From assembly GCA_009746045.1 (NCBI GenBank), contig RPFO01000086.1, positions 1 through 64,000 on the forward strand: 64,000 nucleotides of DNA. The letters run 5' to 3'. The translations under genes were made by a program, and so were the position numbers. Below, piece after piece: positions 46,301 through 54,640 of this stretch. Under the pieces are notes generated by a model. It was not told the DNA's origin. It did no database searches and saw only the letters and a list, made by a program, of their open reading frames with translations. The DNA is from Mesostigma viride (lineage: Eukaryota; Streptophyta; Mesostigmatophyceae; Mesostigmatales; Mesostigmataceae). Positions within the stretch are counted from its first letter, which is position 1; every line of letters begins with the position of its first letter.

Positions 46301-47325
46301 GGTATGAAACCATTGCTCCTGCCATCCAGGAGAGATGTCAGATGCAACAATCTCATCTTGCTTATTGTCTCTTTGTGGGGCAATCCAAAGGACAACCCAC
46401 CTGGGCTACCTTACATGGAGATGATATGCAACGCATTGGTCCCAAGGGATGGTTGAATGAGACCTATAAAAGGCTCAATGACAAGTCCCCTATTGGTACC
46501 AGAGCATGGTTTAGTAAAAACAGCCAGGTACCTTACTGTGGCATTGGCTGTACCCTTTTCCAGGATGACAAAGGATGGCATCTTAAGCTGCAATCGGCGA
46601 AGGGGTATAAAGAAAAAGTAATAACTCAGTTGCCCAAGAGAGTAACTGAGGAGAATGCCCCTACGGTTAAAGGTCAACTGGGTTGGCTGGCTGCCACAAC
46701 TAACCCTGACCTGGCAGTACAGAGTAGGATGCCAGACTCTGTTGTTGTAGGAGAAGGAAGGAGGCGCCTGGAGAGCTGCCTCAATGAATCTCCTGACTTG
46801 GTGTTGTCCGGTGTAGACTGGCATGGGCGCATCATCATAGACGCCTACACAGATGCTAGCCAAGAGTCTAGATCTGCCAACAAGATTGGTGCCAGAGCCG
46901 GATGCCTGATCACCATCAGGAATGAAGGCAAACAGCCCTCGTTGGTATACTGGTCCAGTAACCTTCAGAGGAGGCGGTTTGCTGGCATTGACACCGCTGA
47001 GTGCAGGGCATACGCCATGTGCATTCGCGATGCCATATACATAAGAGAGCTACTCTTATGGTGTCTGAGTCAGATAAGACCTCAACCCGTGATTGATGTC
47101 AGGGTTTATTGTGATAATAAGCCCGTGGTCTCTTTTATCAAGAATGAGAGGGCCACTACTACTGACTTGGACTACCTTGTGGCAAAGGAGTTGTCCAGCC
47201 ACTGTATAACCATACATCTGCCAGGACACTCAAATCCTGCTGATGCTATGACCAAGCTTCCACGACTGGCCCTTAATGGGTACCAGTTGCTGCGGTCCAT
47301 GATGGCTGGGAAACCCTTGTCATGA
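43396..47325 (+). CDS. pol: E5 pol: integrase - protease-like - reverse transcriptase - RNase H
   Basis: 1309 codons from ATG 43396; the frame is open further upstream into gag. Residues 1-145 are Cys/Asn-rich and unassigned. Integrase HHCC: H154, H159, C188, C191. Core D213, D269 and, where Glu is expected, D299 (GKVDRYIQE). The C-terminal tail has PGKRGYWQGPGTI (~409-421). Linker 455-610. Protease-like 630-705: DVDTKAEVSVT (D632-T-K instead of DTG), QDFAGNTDHQVLG, LIGQPFLVTPGV. RT 840-1060: first Asp in DDFTRAFLHG (D913), second site LHGDDMQRIG (1007-1010) instead of YxDD. RNase H 1145-1285: TDAS, AECRA, YCDNKP, PADAMTK. Domain assignment is by motif reading only. Confidence 0.88.
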   Translation: MDADESGLMADEACQVVGAPAVTPTDRKAAPVSSSKSAPVCGIPIHAWNKKSTPEGTLPVNNTCGSAPGCRQMPHGVAQVSNVSVNNTCGAAPVCSQAPIDIVNSQAPQSNNPCYIDNKNLDSCSARNVDARPCPEEPEPNDCINLRTLAKSLHDACGHGNNAIRLVQAINNKALWQAYQDVREHCVCQLCANKPSKRHAKHPADGRGNLQADILYFTNYRQLPYLVAVDEWSGYIGIEPMAAGDENTLHAAVLVILQKFAVIHKLQMDLQFNCLTKYSDLPFLRIVGREDHQAQGKVDRYIQELKKLVISGDYPEMFKPTFAVRCLGAAKVENTMNNRFHTIKVRGVPRLVSPRGLAGGLYPDDIMQAWSKQRWAQYAHLCEKDKQRGESLKFEVGDQVIFHKENAPGKRGYWQGPGTITSVDLEMKTADVVWNGTTYHLAWNRLKRDPMNVQENPLEIMAPEEALGSPNLSCPPLASEQAGLQLPERAASHQLEPTTQQAQPKTLTGISQDDMDEADLLDNRVSDQHRKLRPLEHGLETPGQVDNIFQSEQPKLGSNYPGNKPLPLETDGIPAQGRQAEEGLSRLNTQLGKRGNPQELRDIVKKLKPSLKIAKITSLLEKGMDLDGFDVDTKAEVSVTSPFNALLDKYSLEPSPWTIVQDFAGNTDHQVLGNITIPFLGESLTLCVVDGYKGPTLIGQPFLVTPGVTIVDGPNNTKSLLKTHCDPIPLESFRCLLPLEMFQKANWKTACVGSIKGAEWGRDIPPASELVEPAQLSVTSLGLTKRSFAAHSPMSFDDVDLDCHTFAGLEAWRVALARALQEWQTLDVFEGISEPPPNAQMLQLRFVCKMKSKLGEPPIPNARPVVTQFHGTTDFDKEELYTPGLSHPVLRLILSLYLGALDYGLDYGAEIDDFTRAFLHGDPQVARATWQAQRPCCVKTPACWIAEVGHPYMQPKVGWEGLVSSPVIWYETIAPAIQERCQMQQSHLAYCLFVGQSKGQPTWATLHGDDMQRIGPKGWLNETYKRLNDKSPIGTRAWFSKNSQVPYCGIGCTLFQDDKGWHLKLQSAKGYKEKVITQLPKRVTEENAPTVKGQLGWLAATTNPDLAVQSRMPDSVVVGEGRRRLESCLNESPDLVLSGVDWHGRIIIDAYTDASQESRSANKIGARAGCLITIRNEGKQPSLVYWSSNLQRRRFAGIDTAECRAYAMCIRDAIYIRELLLWCLSQIRPQPVIDVRVYCDNKPVVSFIKNERATTTDLDYLVAKELSSHCITIHLPGHSNPADAMTKLPRLALNGYQLLRSMMAGKPLS

Positions 47326-47593
47326 GGAGTAATCTGGGAGCCTGAGCCTAATGCTCCTCCTGTAGGTTTTTATCCCCCTGGAGGTTTTGTCCTCTCTGGA
47401 GAAGAGGTTTTCCTTCAGATTTGGGTTTTCCCTACAGCAGGTTACACCAACCATGCAATGATGAGATGCAAACTCCATAAGACCCAAGTGAGTCCCCATT
47501 GCCCACATATGTGAAAGTGAACTGGCCAGGTGCGGCCGAACATCAATGAATACATCTAAGCCTTATCACTTTCACAAGGGAAAGAATGGCTGG
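47326..47593 (+). other. E5 3' non-coding region with polypurine tract
   Basis: AAGGGAAAGAATGGCTGG ends directly at the LTR start AGTTGG. It resembles the E2 tract AAAGGAAAACATAATGGG. Near 47,380-47,420 CCCCCTGGAGG.../CTCTGGAGAAG are weak inverted words. Confidence 0.6.
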
Positions 47594-48075
47594 AGTTGGT
47601 TGGAGACCCATCTAGGGTCCACATGGGTCCTCAGAGATAGAGGATCTTGTACAGATTACTACAATATACTTTATTGTAGTATTGGGCCAATGGCTGTACT
47701 TCACTAGTACTCGCCAATGGGATAACGCCACGTAGAATATGTGGGCGTCTCCCAGGCCTCCACGTCACCGGCTGGTCAAGGGCCGGTGTAGTACTGTCAA
47801 TAGGACTGAGCCGACTATCGGCCTATTATGTATGCGCATCTGCCTTGGTACCTCCTAGAGGATTCTAGAAGTATCTAACACGCGGCATGCACTGAACTAC
47901 ACGGAATGCATGTCCACGTAGGATATTCAGCAAGACTGATGAAGGTGCCAAGCGCAATAGAATATATGCGCAACGAAGACGAATTATGCAAAAACGACAA
48001 TAACGTATGAGAACAATAAACACAACGTTCATTTCATGCTTTCTGATTTACATCGCATTCCATTTATTTGCAACT
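47594..48075 (+). repeat. E5 3' LTR (482 bp)
   Basis: Copy of 41621-42102, followed by TTAAT. Confidence 0.92.
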
Positions 48076-48853
48076 TTAATTACATACATGCCATCCATGT
48101 ACGTAGACAAGCCATGATGACCCCATGGGAGCCTGAATCCTCATCATTTTTTTCTCTTTGACATCCATGTACGTAGACGGGCCATGATGACACCATGGGA
48201 GCCTGAATCCTCATCATTAATTACATACATGCCATCCATGTACGTAGGCCAGCCATGATGACACCATGGGAGCCTGAATCCTCCTCATTAATTACATAAA
48301 TGCCAACCATGTACGTAGACAAGCCATGATGACACCATGGGAGCCTAAATCCTCCTCATGAATTACATAAATTCCAACCATGTACGTAGGCCAGCCATGG
48401 AGACACCATGGGAGCCTGAATCCTCATCATTAATTACATAAATGCCAACCATGTACGTAGACAAGCCATGATGACACCATGGGCCTGAATCCTCATCATT
48501 AATTACATACATGCCATCCATGTACGTACACGGGCCATGATGACACCATGGGAGCCTGAATCCTCATCATTTACTATTCCTTGACATCCATGTACGTAGA
48601 CGGGCCATGATGACACCATGGGAGCCTGAATCCTCATCATTAATTACATAAATGCCAACCATGTACGTAGACGGGCCATGATGACACCATGGGAGCCTAA
48701 ATCCTCCTCATGAATTACATAAATGCCAACCATGTACGTAGGCCAGCCATGGAGACACCATGGGAGCCTGAATCCTCCTCATTAATTACATAAATGCCAA
48801 CCATGTACGTAGACAAGCCATGATTACACCATGGGAGCCTGAATCCTCATCAT
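48076..48853 (+). repeat. 70/71-bp satellite block 3 (plus orientation)
   Basis: About 11 units between E5 and the dimeric element. Unit order from 48,340 onward repeats that at about 38,860 and 40,840, so it belongs to the same higher-order pattern. Confidence 0.92.
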
Positions 48854-50118
48854 TCGGGGTTCTTTGAACGGAGTTTCTTCTATACGTGAATGCGGGAACA
48901 AGAGGCCGCTGGATGAGCGGCTTATAGGTCGCAGTGTTTACTCGTAGCTGTTTGGCTAGAGCTTTTGTGATTAGTAGATGCAATATAGTGCATGGTTGAA
49001 AAATGAATTAAATAAAATGTGCGTTCCGCGCTTGGGTTGATTATACCCGGGCGGAACGGGGCGTGAGGTGCAGTGCCCCTGAAAAGAACAACCTACGCAT
49101 TATTTAATACTAGCCGTGCAGATTCGGGATATTCTACCCCCGGTCTGTACGGTTAGCGTCTTACTAGCATCCACTAAACATAAGGGTTTAATGACGTCAG
49201 TTAGCTAGGGATAAGGGAGGTTTTGCGACTAAAAGCCGCTCTGGCTGGTTTTGTCGGCCTCTTTCTTTGCTCGTTGTCGTTGCGGCGGCAGCCGCAGCTA
49301 TGGGTGCTGCGGAGCAAAATCCCAAAAGCACTGGTTGCACTGGCCACTTGGCCAGTGGTGAGACTTCCAGTTGTTAACCGGCCAGGCGTAGTTCCTCGCC
49401 CGGTTAACTAAAAGAAAAGAAAAAGATTACCTCCGGTCCGCACCTTTTCCCCAGCTTGGGGTCTTTGGTGGGCCGGATGCCGTGACAGGTGCTCAACTGT
49501 CGCTTGGTCGGCCCAGTGCGCGAGCTGGTGCTCCGTACCTGGGGATGCTTGCACCCCGGGTTGGAGCCGGATGGCTGGCACTGGCGACCCGTGTCTCGGT
49601 CCGCGGCCTGCGGCTTTTTCTTCGGAAATTGCTGCTGGCCAGCAAACTTTGCAATTGCCTTCCGCCGAGGGGGGGGTGGTTGGGGCTGGGGACGGCGATG
49701 GGAAAAGCGTCTAAGCTAGAAATTTTTTCCCCACGCATAGAAACCTCGGGGGGAATGCGGTCTTGGCTGAACGGACTCTCGTTCAGCCAGGTGCCTGGGG
49801 CTGTGGCCTCGGGCATCCGGGCTGGCGGGGCCTGGGCTAGGTCCACGTTTTTTCTCGAAGCACCCCGGGTCTATGGGGAGACGGCCATAGCGGTACCGAC
49901 TCGGGGCCCCGAGAGGGGTCATGATAGGCTGGCCGTGCGCAATCGCAGTGCAAATGCGCTGGGCCTTTTTGGGCCTGGCCATGCATCCACAGCCGCCGGG
50001 CACACGCCTCCCGATGTGGGGGGCTCCCGTTTTGCGGCAGGGCGGTCACTTGTGACAACGAGCAAGGTGGAGTGCGGCTTCAAGGGAAAGCCAGGGCGGG
50101 GGTGATTGGGCAACGTAC

Positions 50119-50232
50119 TTCATGAAGGGCCTTGAACGGCGTGCCTCCGGGCATGTCAATTAGTGTCACATGTATGCTTCCACTTATTGTTTTAATGAAG
50201 ATGCTGGTTTTTGTGGGAGCTACGTGGGACAT
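50119..50232 (-). CDS. Ubiquitin-like exon at the edge of DIM copy 1 (unit 1)
   Basis: 38 codons from ATG at 50232 to a donor-like GAA|GTACGT. TSIFIKTISGSIHVTL closely resembles the first beta-hairpin of ubiquitin (IFVKTLTGKTITLEV) with a following PGGTPFKALHE helix start. The ATG lies 3 bases inside the unit end. The same exon occurs at 50699-50812, 54644-54757 and 55224-55337. It is probably a captured or element-encoded exon, only half the length of a ubiquitin fold, so the rest would have to come from splicing. Minus-strand sequence in X (near 49,740-49,560) has an acceptor-like TTTCTAG and an Arg/Lys/Gln-rich frame (RRKAIAKFAGQQQFPKKK). Confidence 0.4.
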
Positions 50233-50698
50233 GAATCGGGGTTCTTTGAACGGAGTTTCTTCTATACGTGAATGCGGGAACAAGAGGCCGCTGGATGAGC
50301 GGCTTATAGGTCGCAGTGTTTACTCGTAGCTGTTTGGCTAGAGCTTTTGTGATTAGTAGATGCAATATAGTGCATGGTTGAAAAATGAATTAAATAAAAT
50401 GTGCGTTCCGCGCTTGGGTTGATTATACCCGGGCGGAACGGGGCGTGAGGTGCAGTGCCCCTGAAAAGAACAACCTACGCATTATTTAATACTAGCCGTG
50501 CAGATTCGGGATATTCTACCCCCGGTCTGTACGGTTAGCGTCTTACTAGCATCCACTAAACATAAGGGTTTAATGACGTCAGTTAGCTAGGGATAAGGGA
50601 GGTTTTGCGACTAAAAGCCGCTCTGGCTGGTTTTGTCGGCCTCTTTCTTTGCTCCCCACCCACCCACCCTTGTCTTGGTTGCCTCTAGGGCAACGTAC

Positions 50699-50812
50699 TT
50701 CATGAAGGGCCTTGAACGGCGTGCCTCCGGGCATGTCAATTAGTGTCACATGTATGCTTCCACTTATTGTTTTAATGAAGATGCTGGTTTTTGTGGGAGC
50801 TACGTGGGACAT
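50699..50812 (-). CDS. Ubiquitin-like exon, DIM copy 1 unit 2
   Basis: Same 38 codons as at 50119-50232. Here the downstream sequence is Y, giving an alternative open readthrough of 77 codons (50812-50579) if not spliced. Confidence 0.35.
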
Positions 50813-50815
50813 GAA

Positions 50816-53085
50816 TTACTATTCCTTGACATCCATGTACGTAGGCCAGCCATGGAGACACCATGGGAGCCTGAATCCTCCTCATTAATTACATAAATGC
50901 CAACCATGTACGTAGACAAGCCATGATGACCCCATGGGAGCCTGAATCCTCATCATTAATTACATAAATGCCAACCATGTACGTGGACGGGCCATGATGA
51001 CACCATGGGAGCCTGAATCCTCATGATTTACTATTCCTTGACATCCATGTACGTAGGCCAGCCATGGAGACACCATGGGAGCCTGAATCCTCCTCATTAA
51101 TTACATACATGCCATCCATGTACGTAGACAAGCCATGATGACCCCATGGGAGCCTGAATCCTCATCATTTTTTTTCTTTGACATCCATGTACGTAGACGG
51201 GCCATGATGACACCATGGGAGCCTGAATCCTCATCATTAATTACATACATGCCATCCATGTACGTAGGCCAGCCATGATGACACCATGGGAGCCTAAATC
51301 CTCATCATTAATTACATAAATGCCATCCATGTACGTAGACAAGCCATGATGACCCCATGGGAGCCTGAATCCTCATCATTTACTATTCCTTGACATCCAG
51401 GTACGTAGACAAGCCATGATGACACCATGGGAGCCTGAATCCTCATCATTAATTACATAAATGCCATCCATGTACGTAGACAAGCCATGATGACACCATG
51501 GGAGCCTGAATCCTCATCATTGATTACATAAATGCCATCCATGTACGTAGACGGGCCATGATGACACCATGGGAGCCTGAATCCTCATCATTAAATACAT
51601 ACATGCCATCCATGTACGTAGACAGGCCATGATGACACCATGGGAGCCTGAATCCTCATCATTTACTATTCCTTGACATCCATGTACGTGGACGGGCCAT
51701 GATGACACCATGGGAGCCTGAATCCTCATCATTTACTATGCCTTGACATCCATGTACGTAGGCCAGCCATGGAGACACCATGGGAGCCTGAATCCTCCTC
51801 ATTAATTACATACATGCCATCCATGTACGTAGGCCAGCCATGATGACACCATGGGAGCCTGAATCCTCATCATTAATTACATAAATGCCAACCATGTACG
51901 TAGACAAGCCATGATGACCCCATGGGAGCCTGAATCCTCATCATTAATTACATAAATGCCATCCATGTACGTAGACGGGCCATGATGACACCATGGGAGC
52001 CTGAATCCTCATCATTAATTACTTAAATGCCATTCATGTACGTAGACGGGGCATGCTGACACCATGGGCGCCTGAATCCTCATCATTTACTATTCCTTGA
52101 CATCCATGTACGTAGGCCAGCCATGGAGACACCATGGGAGCCTGAATCCTCCTCATTAATTACATAAATGCCAACCATGTACGTAGACAAGCCATGATGA
52201 CCCCATGGGAGCCTGAATCCTCATCATTAATTACATAAATGCCATCCATGTACGTAGACGGGCCATGATGACACCATGGGAGCCTGAATCCTCATCATTA
52301 ATTACATAAATGCCAACCATGTACGTAGACAAGCCATGATGACACCATGGGAGCCTGAATCCTCATCATTAAAAAAGTACATGCCATCCATGTACGTAGG
52401 CCAGCCATGATGACACCATGGGAGCCTAAATCCTCCTCATGAATTACATAAATTCCAACCATGTACGTAGGCCAGCCATGGAGACACCATGGGAGCCTGA
52501 ATCCTCATCATTAATTACATAAATGCCAACCATGTACGTAGACAAGCCATGATGACACCATGGGCCTGAATCCTCATCATTAATTACATAAATGCCATCC
52601 ATGTACGTACACAGGCGATGATGACACCATGGGAGCCTGAATCCTCATCATTTACTATTCCTTGACATCCATGTACGTAGACGGGCCATGATGACACCAT
52701 GGGAGCCTGAATCCTCATCATTAATTACATAAATGCCAACCATGTACGTAGGTCTACGGGCCATGATGACACCATGGGAGCCTGAATCCTCATCATTTAT
52801 AACATAAATGCCAACAACACGTAGATGGGCCATGATGACACCATGGGAGCCTGAATCCTCATCATTTATGACATAAATGCCATTCATGTACGTAGGCCAG
52901 CCATGATGACACCATGGGAGCCTGAATCCTCATCATTAATTACATACATGCCATCCATGTACGTACACGGGCCATGATGACACCATGGGAGCCTGAATCC
53001 TCATCATTTATAACATAAATGCCAACAACACGTAGATGGGCCATGATGACACCATGGGAGCCTGAATCCTCATCATTTATGAATA
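50816..53085 (+). repeat. 70/71-bp satellite block 4 (plus orientation, to inversion point)
   Basis: About 32 units. Near 52,750-53,050 three units carry shortened or changed cassettes (AACAACACGTAGATGGGC; ATTTATAACATAAATGCC), ending in CATCATTTATGAATAGTAAATGATG, where the orientation turns over. Confidence 0.92.
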
Positions 53086-54222
53086 GTAAATGATGAGGAT
53101 TCAGGCTCCCATGGTGTCATCATGGCCTGTCTACGTACATGGATGGCATGTATGTATTTAATGATGAGGATTCAGGCTCCCATGGTGTCTCCATGGCTGG
53201 CCTACGTACATGGATGGCATTTATGTAATTAATGAGGAGGATTTAGGCTCCCATGGTGTCATCATCGCCCGTCTACGTACATGGATGGCATTTCTGTAAG
53301 TAATGATGAGGATTCAGGCTCCCATGGTGTCATCATGGCCCGTCTACGTACATGGATGTCAAGGAATAGTAAATGATGAGGATTCAGGCTCCCATGGTGT
53401 CTCCATGGCCCGTCTACGTACATGAATGGCAAGTATGTAATTAATGATGAGGATTCAGGCTCCCATGGTGTCATCATGGCCCGTCTACGTACATGGATGG
53501 CATTTATGTAATTAATGATGAGGATTCAGGCTCCCATGGTGTCATCATGGCTTGTCTACGTACATGGTTGGCATTTATGTAATTAATTATGAGGATTCAG
53601 GCTCCCATGGTGTCTCCATGGCTGGCCTACGTACATGGTTGGCATTTATGTAATTCATGAGGAGGATTTAGGCTCCCATGGTGTCATCATGGCTGGCCTA
53701 CGTACATGGATGGCATGTACTTTTTTAATGATGAGGATTCAGGCTCCCATGGTGTCATCATGGCCCGTCTACGTACATGGTTGGCATGTATGTAATTAAT
53801 GATGAGGATTTAGGCTCCCATGGTGTAATCATGGCTTGTCTACGTACATGGATGTCAAGGCATAGTAAATGATGAGGATTCAGGCTCCCATGGTGTCATC
53901 ATGGCTTGTCTACGTACATGGTTGGCATTTATGTAACCTGAATCCTCTCATAAAAAAAATGAAGAGGATTCAGGCTCCATTGGTGTCATCATGGCTGGCC
54001 TACGTACATGGATGTCAAGGAATAGTAAATGATGAGGATTCAGGCTCCCATGGTGTCATCATGGCTTGTCTACGTACATGGTTGGCATTTATGTAATTAA
54101 TGAGGAGGATTCAGGCTCCCATGGTGTCTCCATGGCTGGCCTACGTACATGGATGGCATTTATGTATTTAATGATGAGGATTCAGGCTCCCATGGTGTCA
54201 TCATGGCTTGTCTACCTACATG
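53086..54222 (-). repeat. 70/71-bp satellite block 5 (reverse orientation)
   Basis: About 16 units, now GATGAGGATTCAGGCTCCCA...TACGTACATGG. Ends in ACATG (54218-54222), the target duplication of the PAL-B composite. A unit with AACCTGAATCCTCTCATAAAAAAAATG near 53,935 contains a small local inversion. Confidence 0.92.
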
Positions 54223-54428
54223 AGTTAGGTTAAATAGTGCCGGAACCTTTTTGCCGTTGGGGCAAATCGGTCCGGAACACTATTTTGCCCGGAATAACCA
54301 CTTCCGAGCACCCAAGTTCATTCGGCCGAATGAACTTGGGTGCTCGGAAGTGGTTATTCCGGGCAAAATAGTGTTCCGGACCGATTTGCCCCAACGGCAA
54401 AAAGGTTCCGGCACTATTTAACCTAACT

Positions 54429-54561
54429 AAAACCTGGCCCCGTGGAGGGGGAGTCGAATAGACCTGGAGACAACCGCCTGGGCTAGTGCACGCAAATGAT
54501 ATTGCGCCGGAACTGTCTCTGGCAGGTTTCGAACCCCTGACCTCCAAGGTGCACAGGTCTT
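54429..54561 (-). other. tRNA-like module T1 of PAL-B
   Basis: On the minus strand it begins beside the palindrome AACT with AAGACCTGTGCACC, then ACCT-TGG-AGGT (a 4-bp extra-arm-like hairpin) and GGGGTTCGAAACC (T-arm/B-box). This order resembles the 3' half of a class II (Leu/Ser) tRNA with the anticodon loop at the palindrome edge. On the plus strand, TGGCCCCGTGGAGGGGGAG then TCGAAT lies six bases inside the left palindrome and could be a primer site reaching into a T-loop. The two readings suggest different orientations; neither is proven. T2 at 56731-56863 is the inverted copy. Confidence 0.4.
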
Positions 54562-54640
54562 AGTTAGGTTAAATAGTGCCGGAACCTTTTTGCCGTTGGG
54601 GCAAATCGGTCCGGAACACTATTTTGCCCGGAATAACCAC

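Larger units (their letters stand above)
41621..48075 (+). mobile_element. E5: intact copia-like element with AGTT...AACT LTR ends
   Basis: 482-bp LTRs (41621-42102, 47594-48075), AGTTGGTTGGAGACC...TATTTGCAACT, about three substitutions apart, TSD TTAAT (41616-41620, 48076-48080). Two long uninterrupted frames: gag and a 1309-codon pol. Domain order is IN - PR-like - RT - RNase H. No TGG-type primer site follows the LTR. It is the only element in the window with an unbroken pol, and could serve E2 and the palindromic elements that share its ends. Confidence 0.93.
48854..50815 (+). mobile_element. DIM copy 1: 1962-bp dimeric element without target duplication
   Basis: Starts TCGGGGTTCTTTGAACGG and ends GGGACATGAA. 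The flanks CATCAT and TTACTATTCC rejoin to the exact satellite sequence, so there is neither duplication nor loss. Internal structure A-X-B-A-Y-B: A (~415 bp) at 48,854 and 50,234; B (~125 bp) ending at 50,233 and 50,815; X is 840 bp, Y only ~40 bp. The second copy (54641-56603) has the same structure, so the dimer itself moves as a unit. The 5' TC and lack of duplication recall Helitrons, but the 3' end is not CTRR and I see no Rep/helicase. Tyrosine-recombinase elements are an alternative. Confidence 0.8.

Noticed and set aside
47930-47965. CTGATGA near the E5 LTR end, considered as a hammerhead ribozyme core
   Set aside because: No GAAAC partner or matching three-stem fold is present, so a retrozyme is not supported.
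49482-50105. 207-codon plus-strand ORF in segment X of the dimeric element
   Set aside because: GC-rich sequence with open frames on both strands; no motif. The minus-strand frames with splice-like borders look better.
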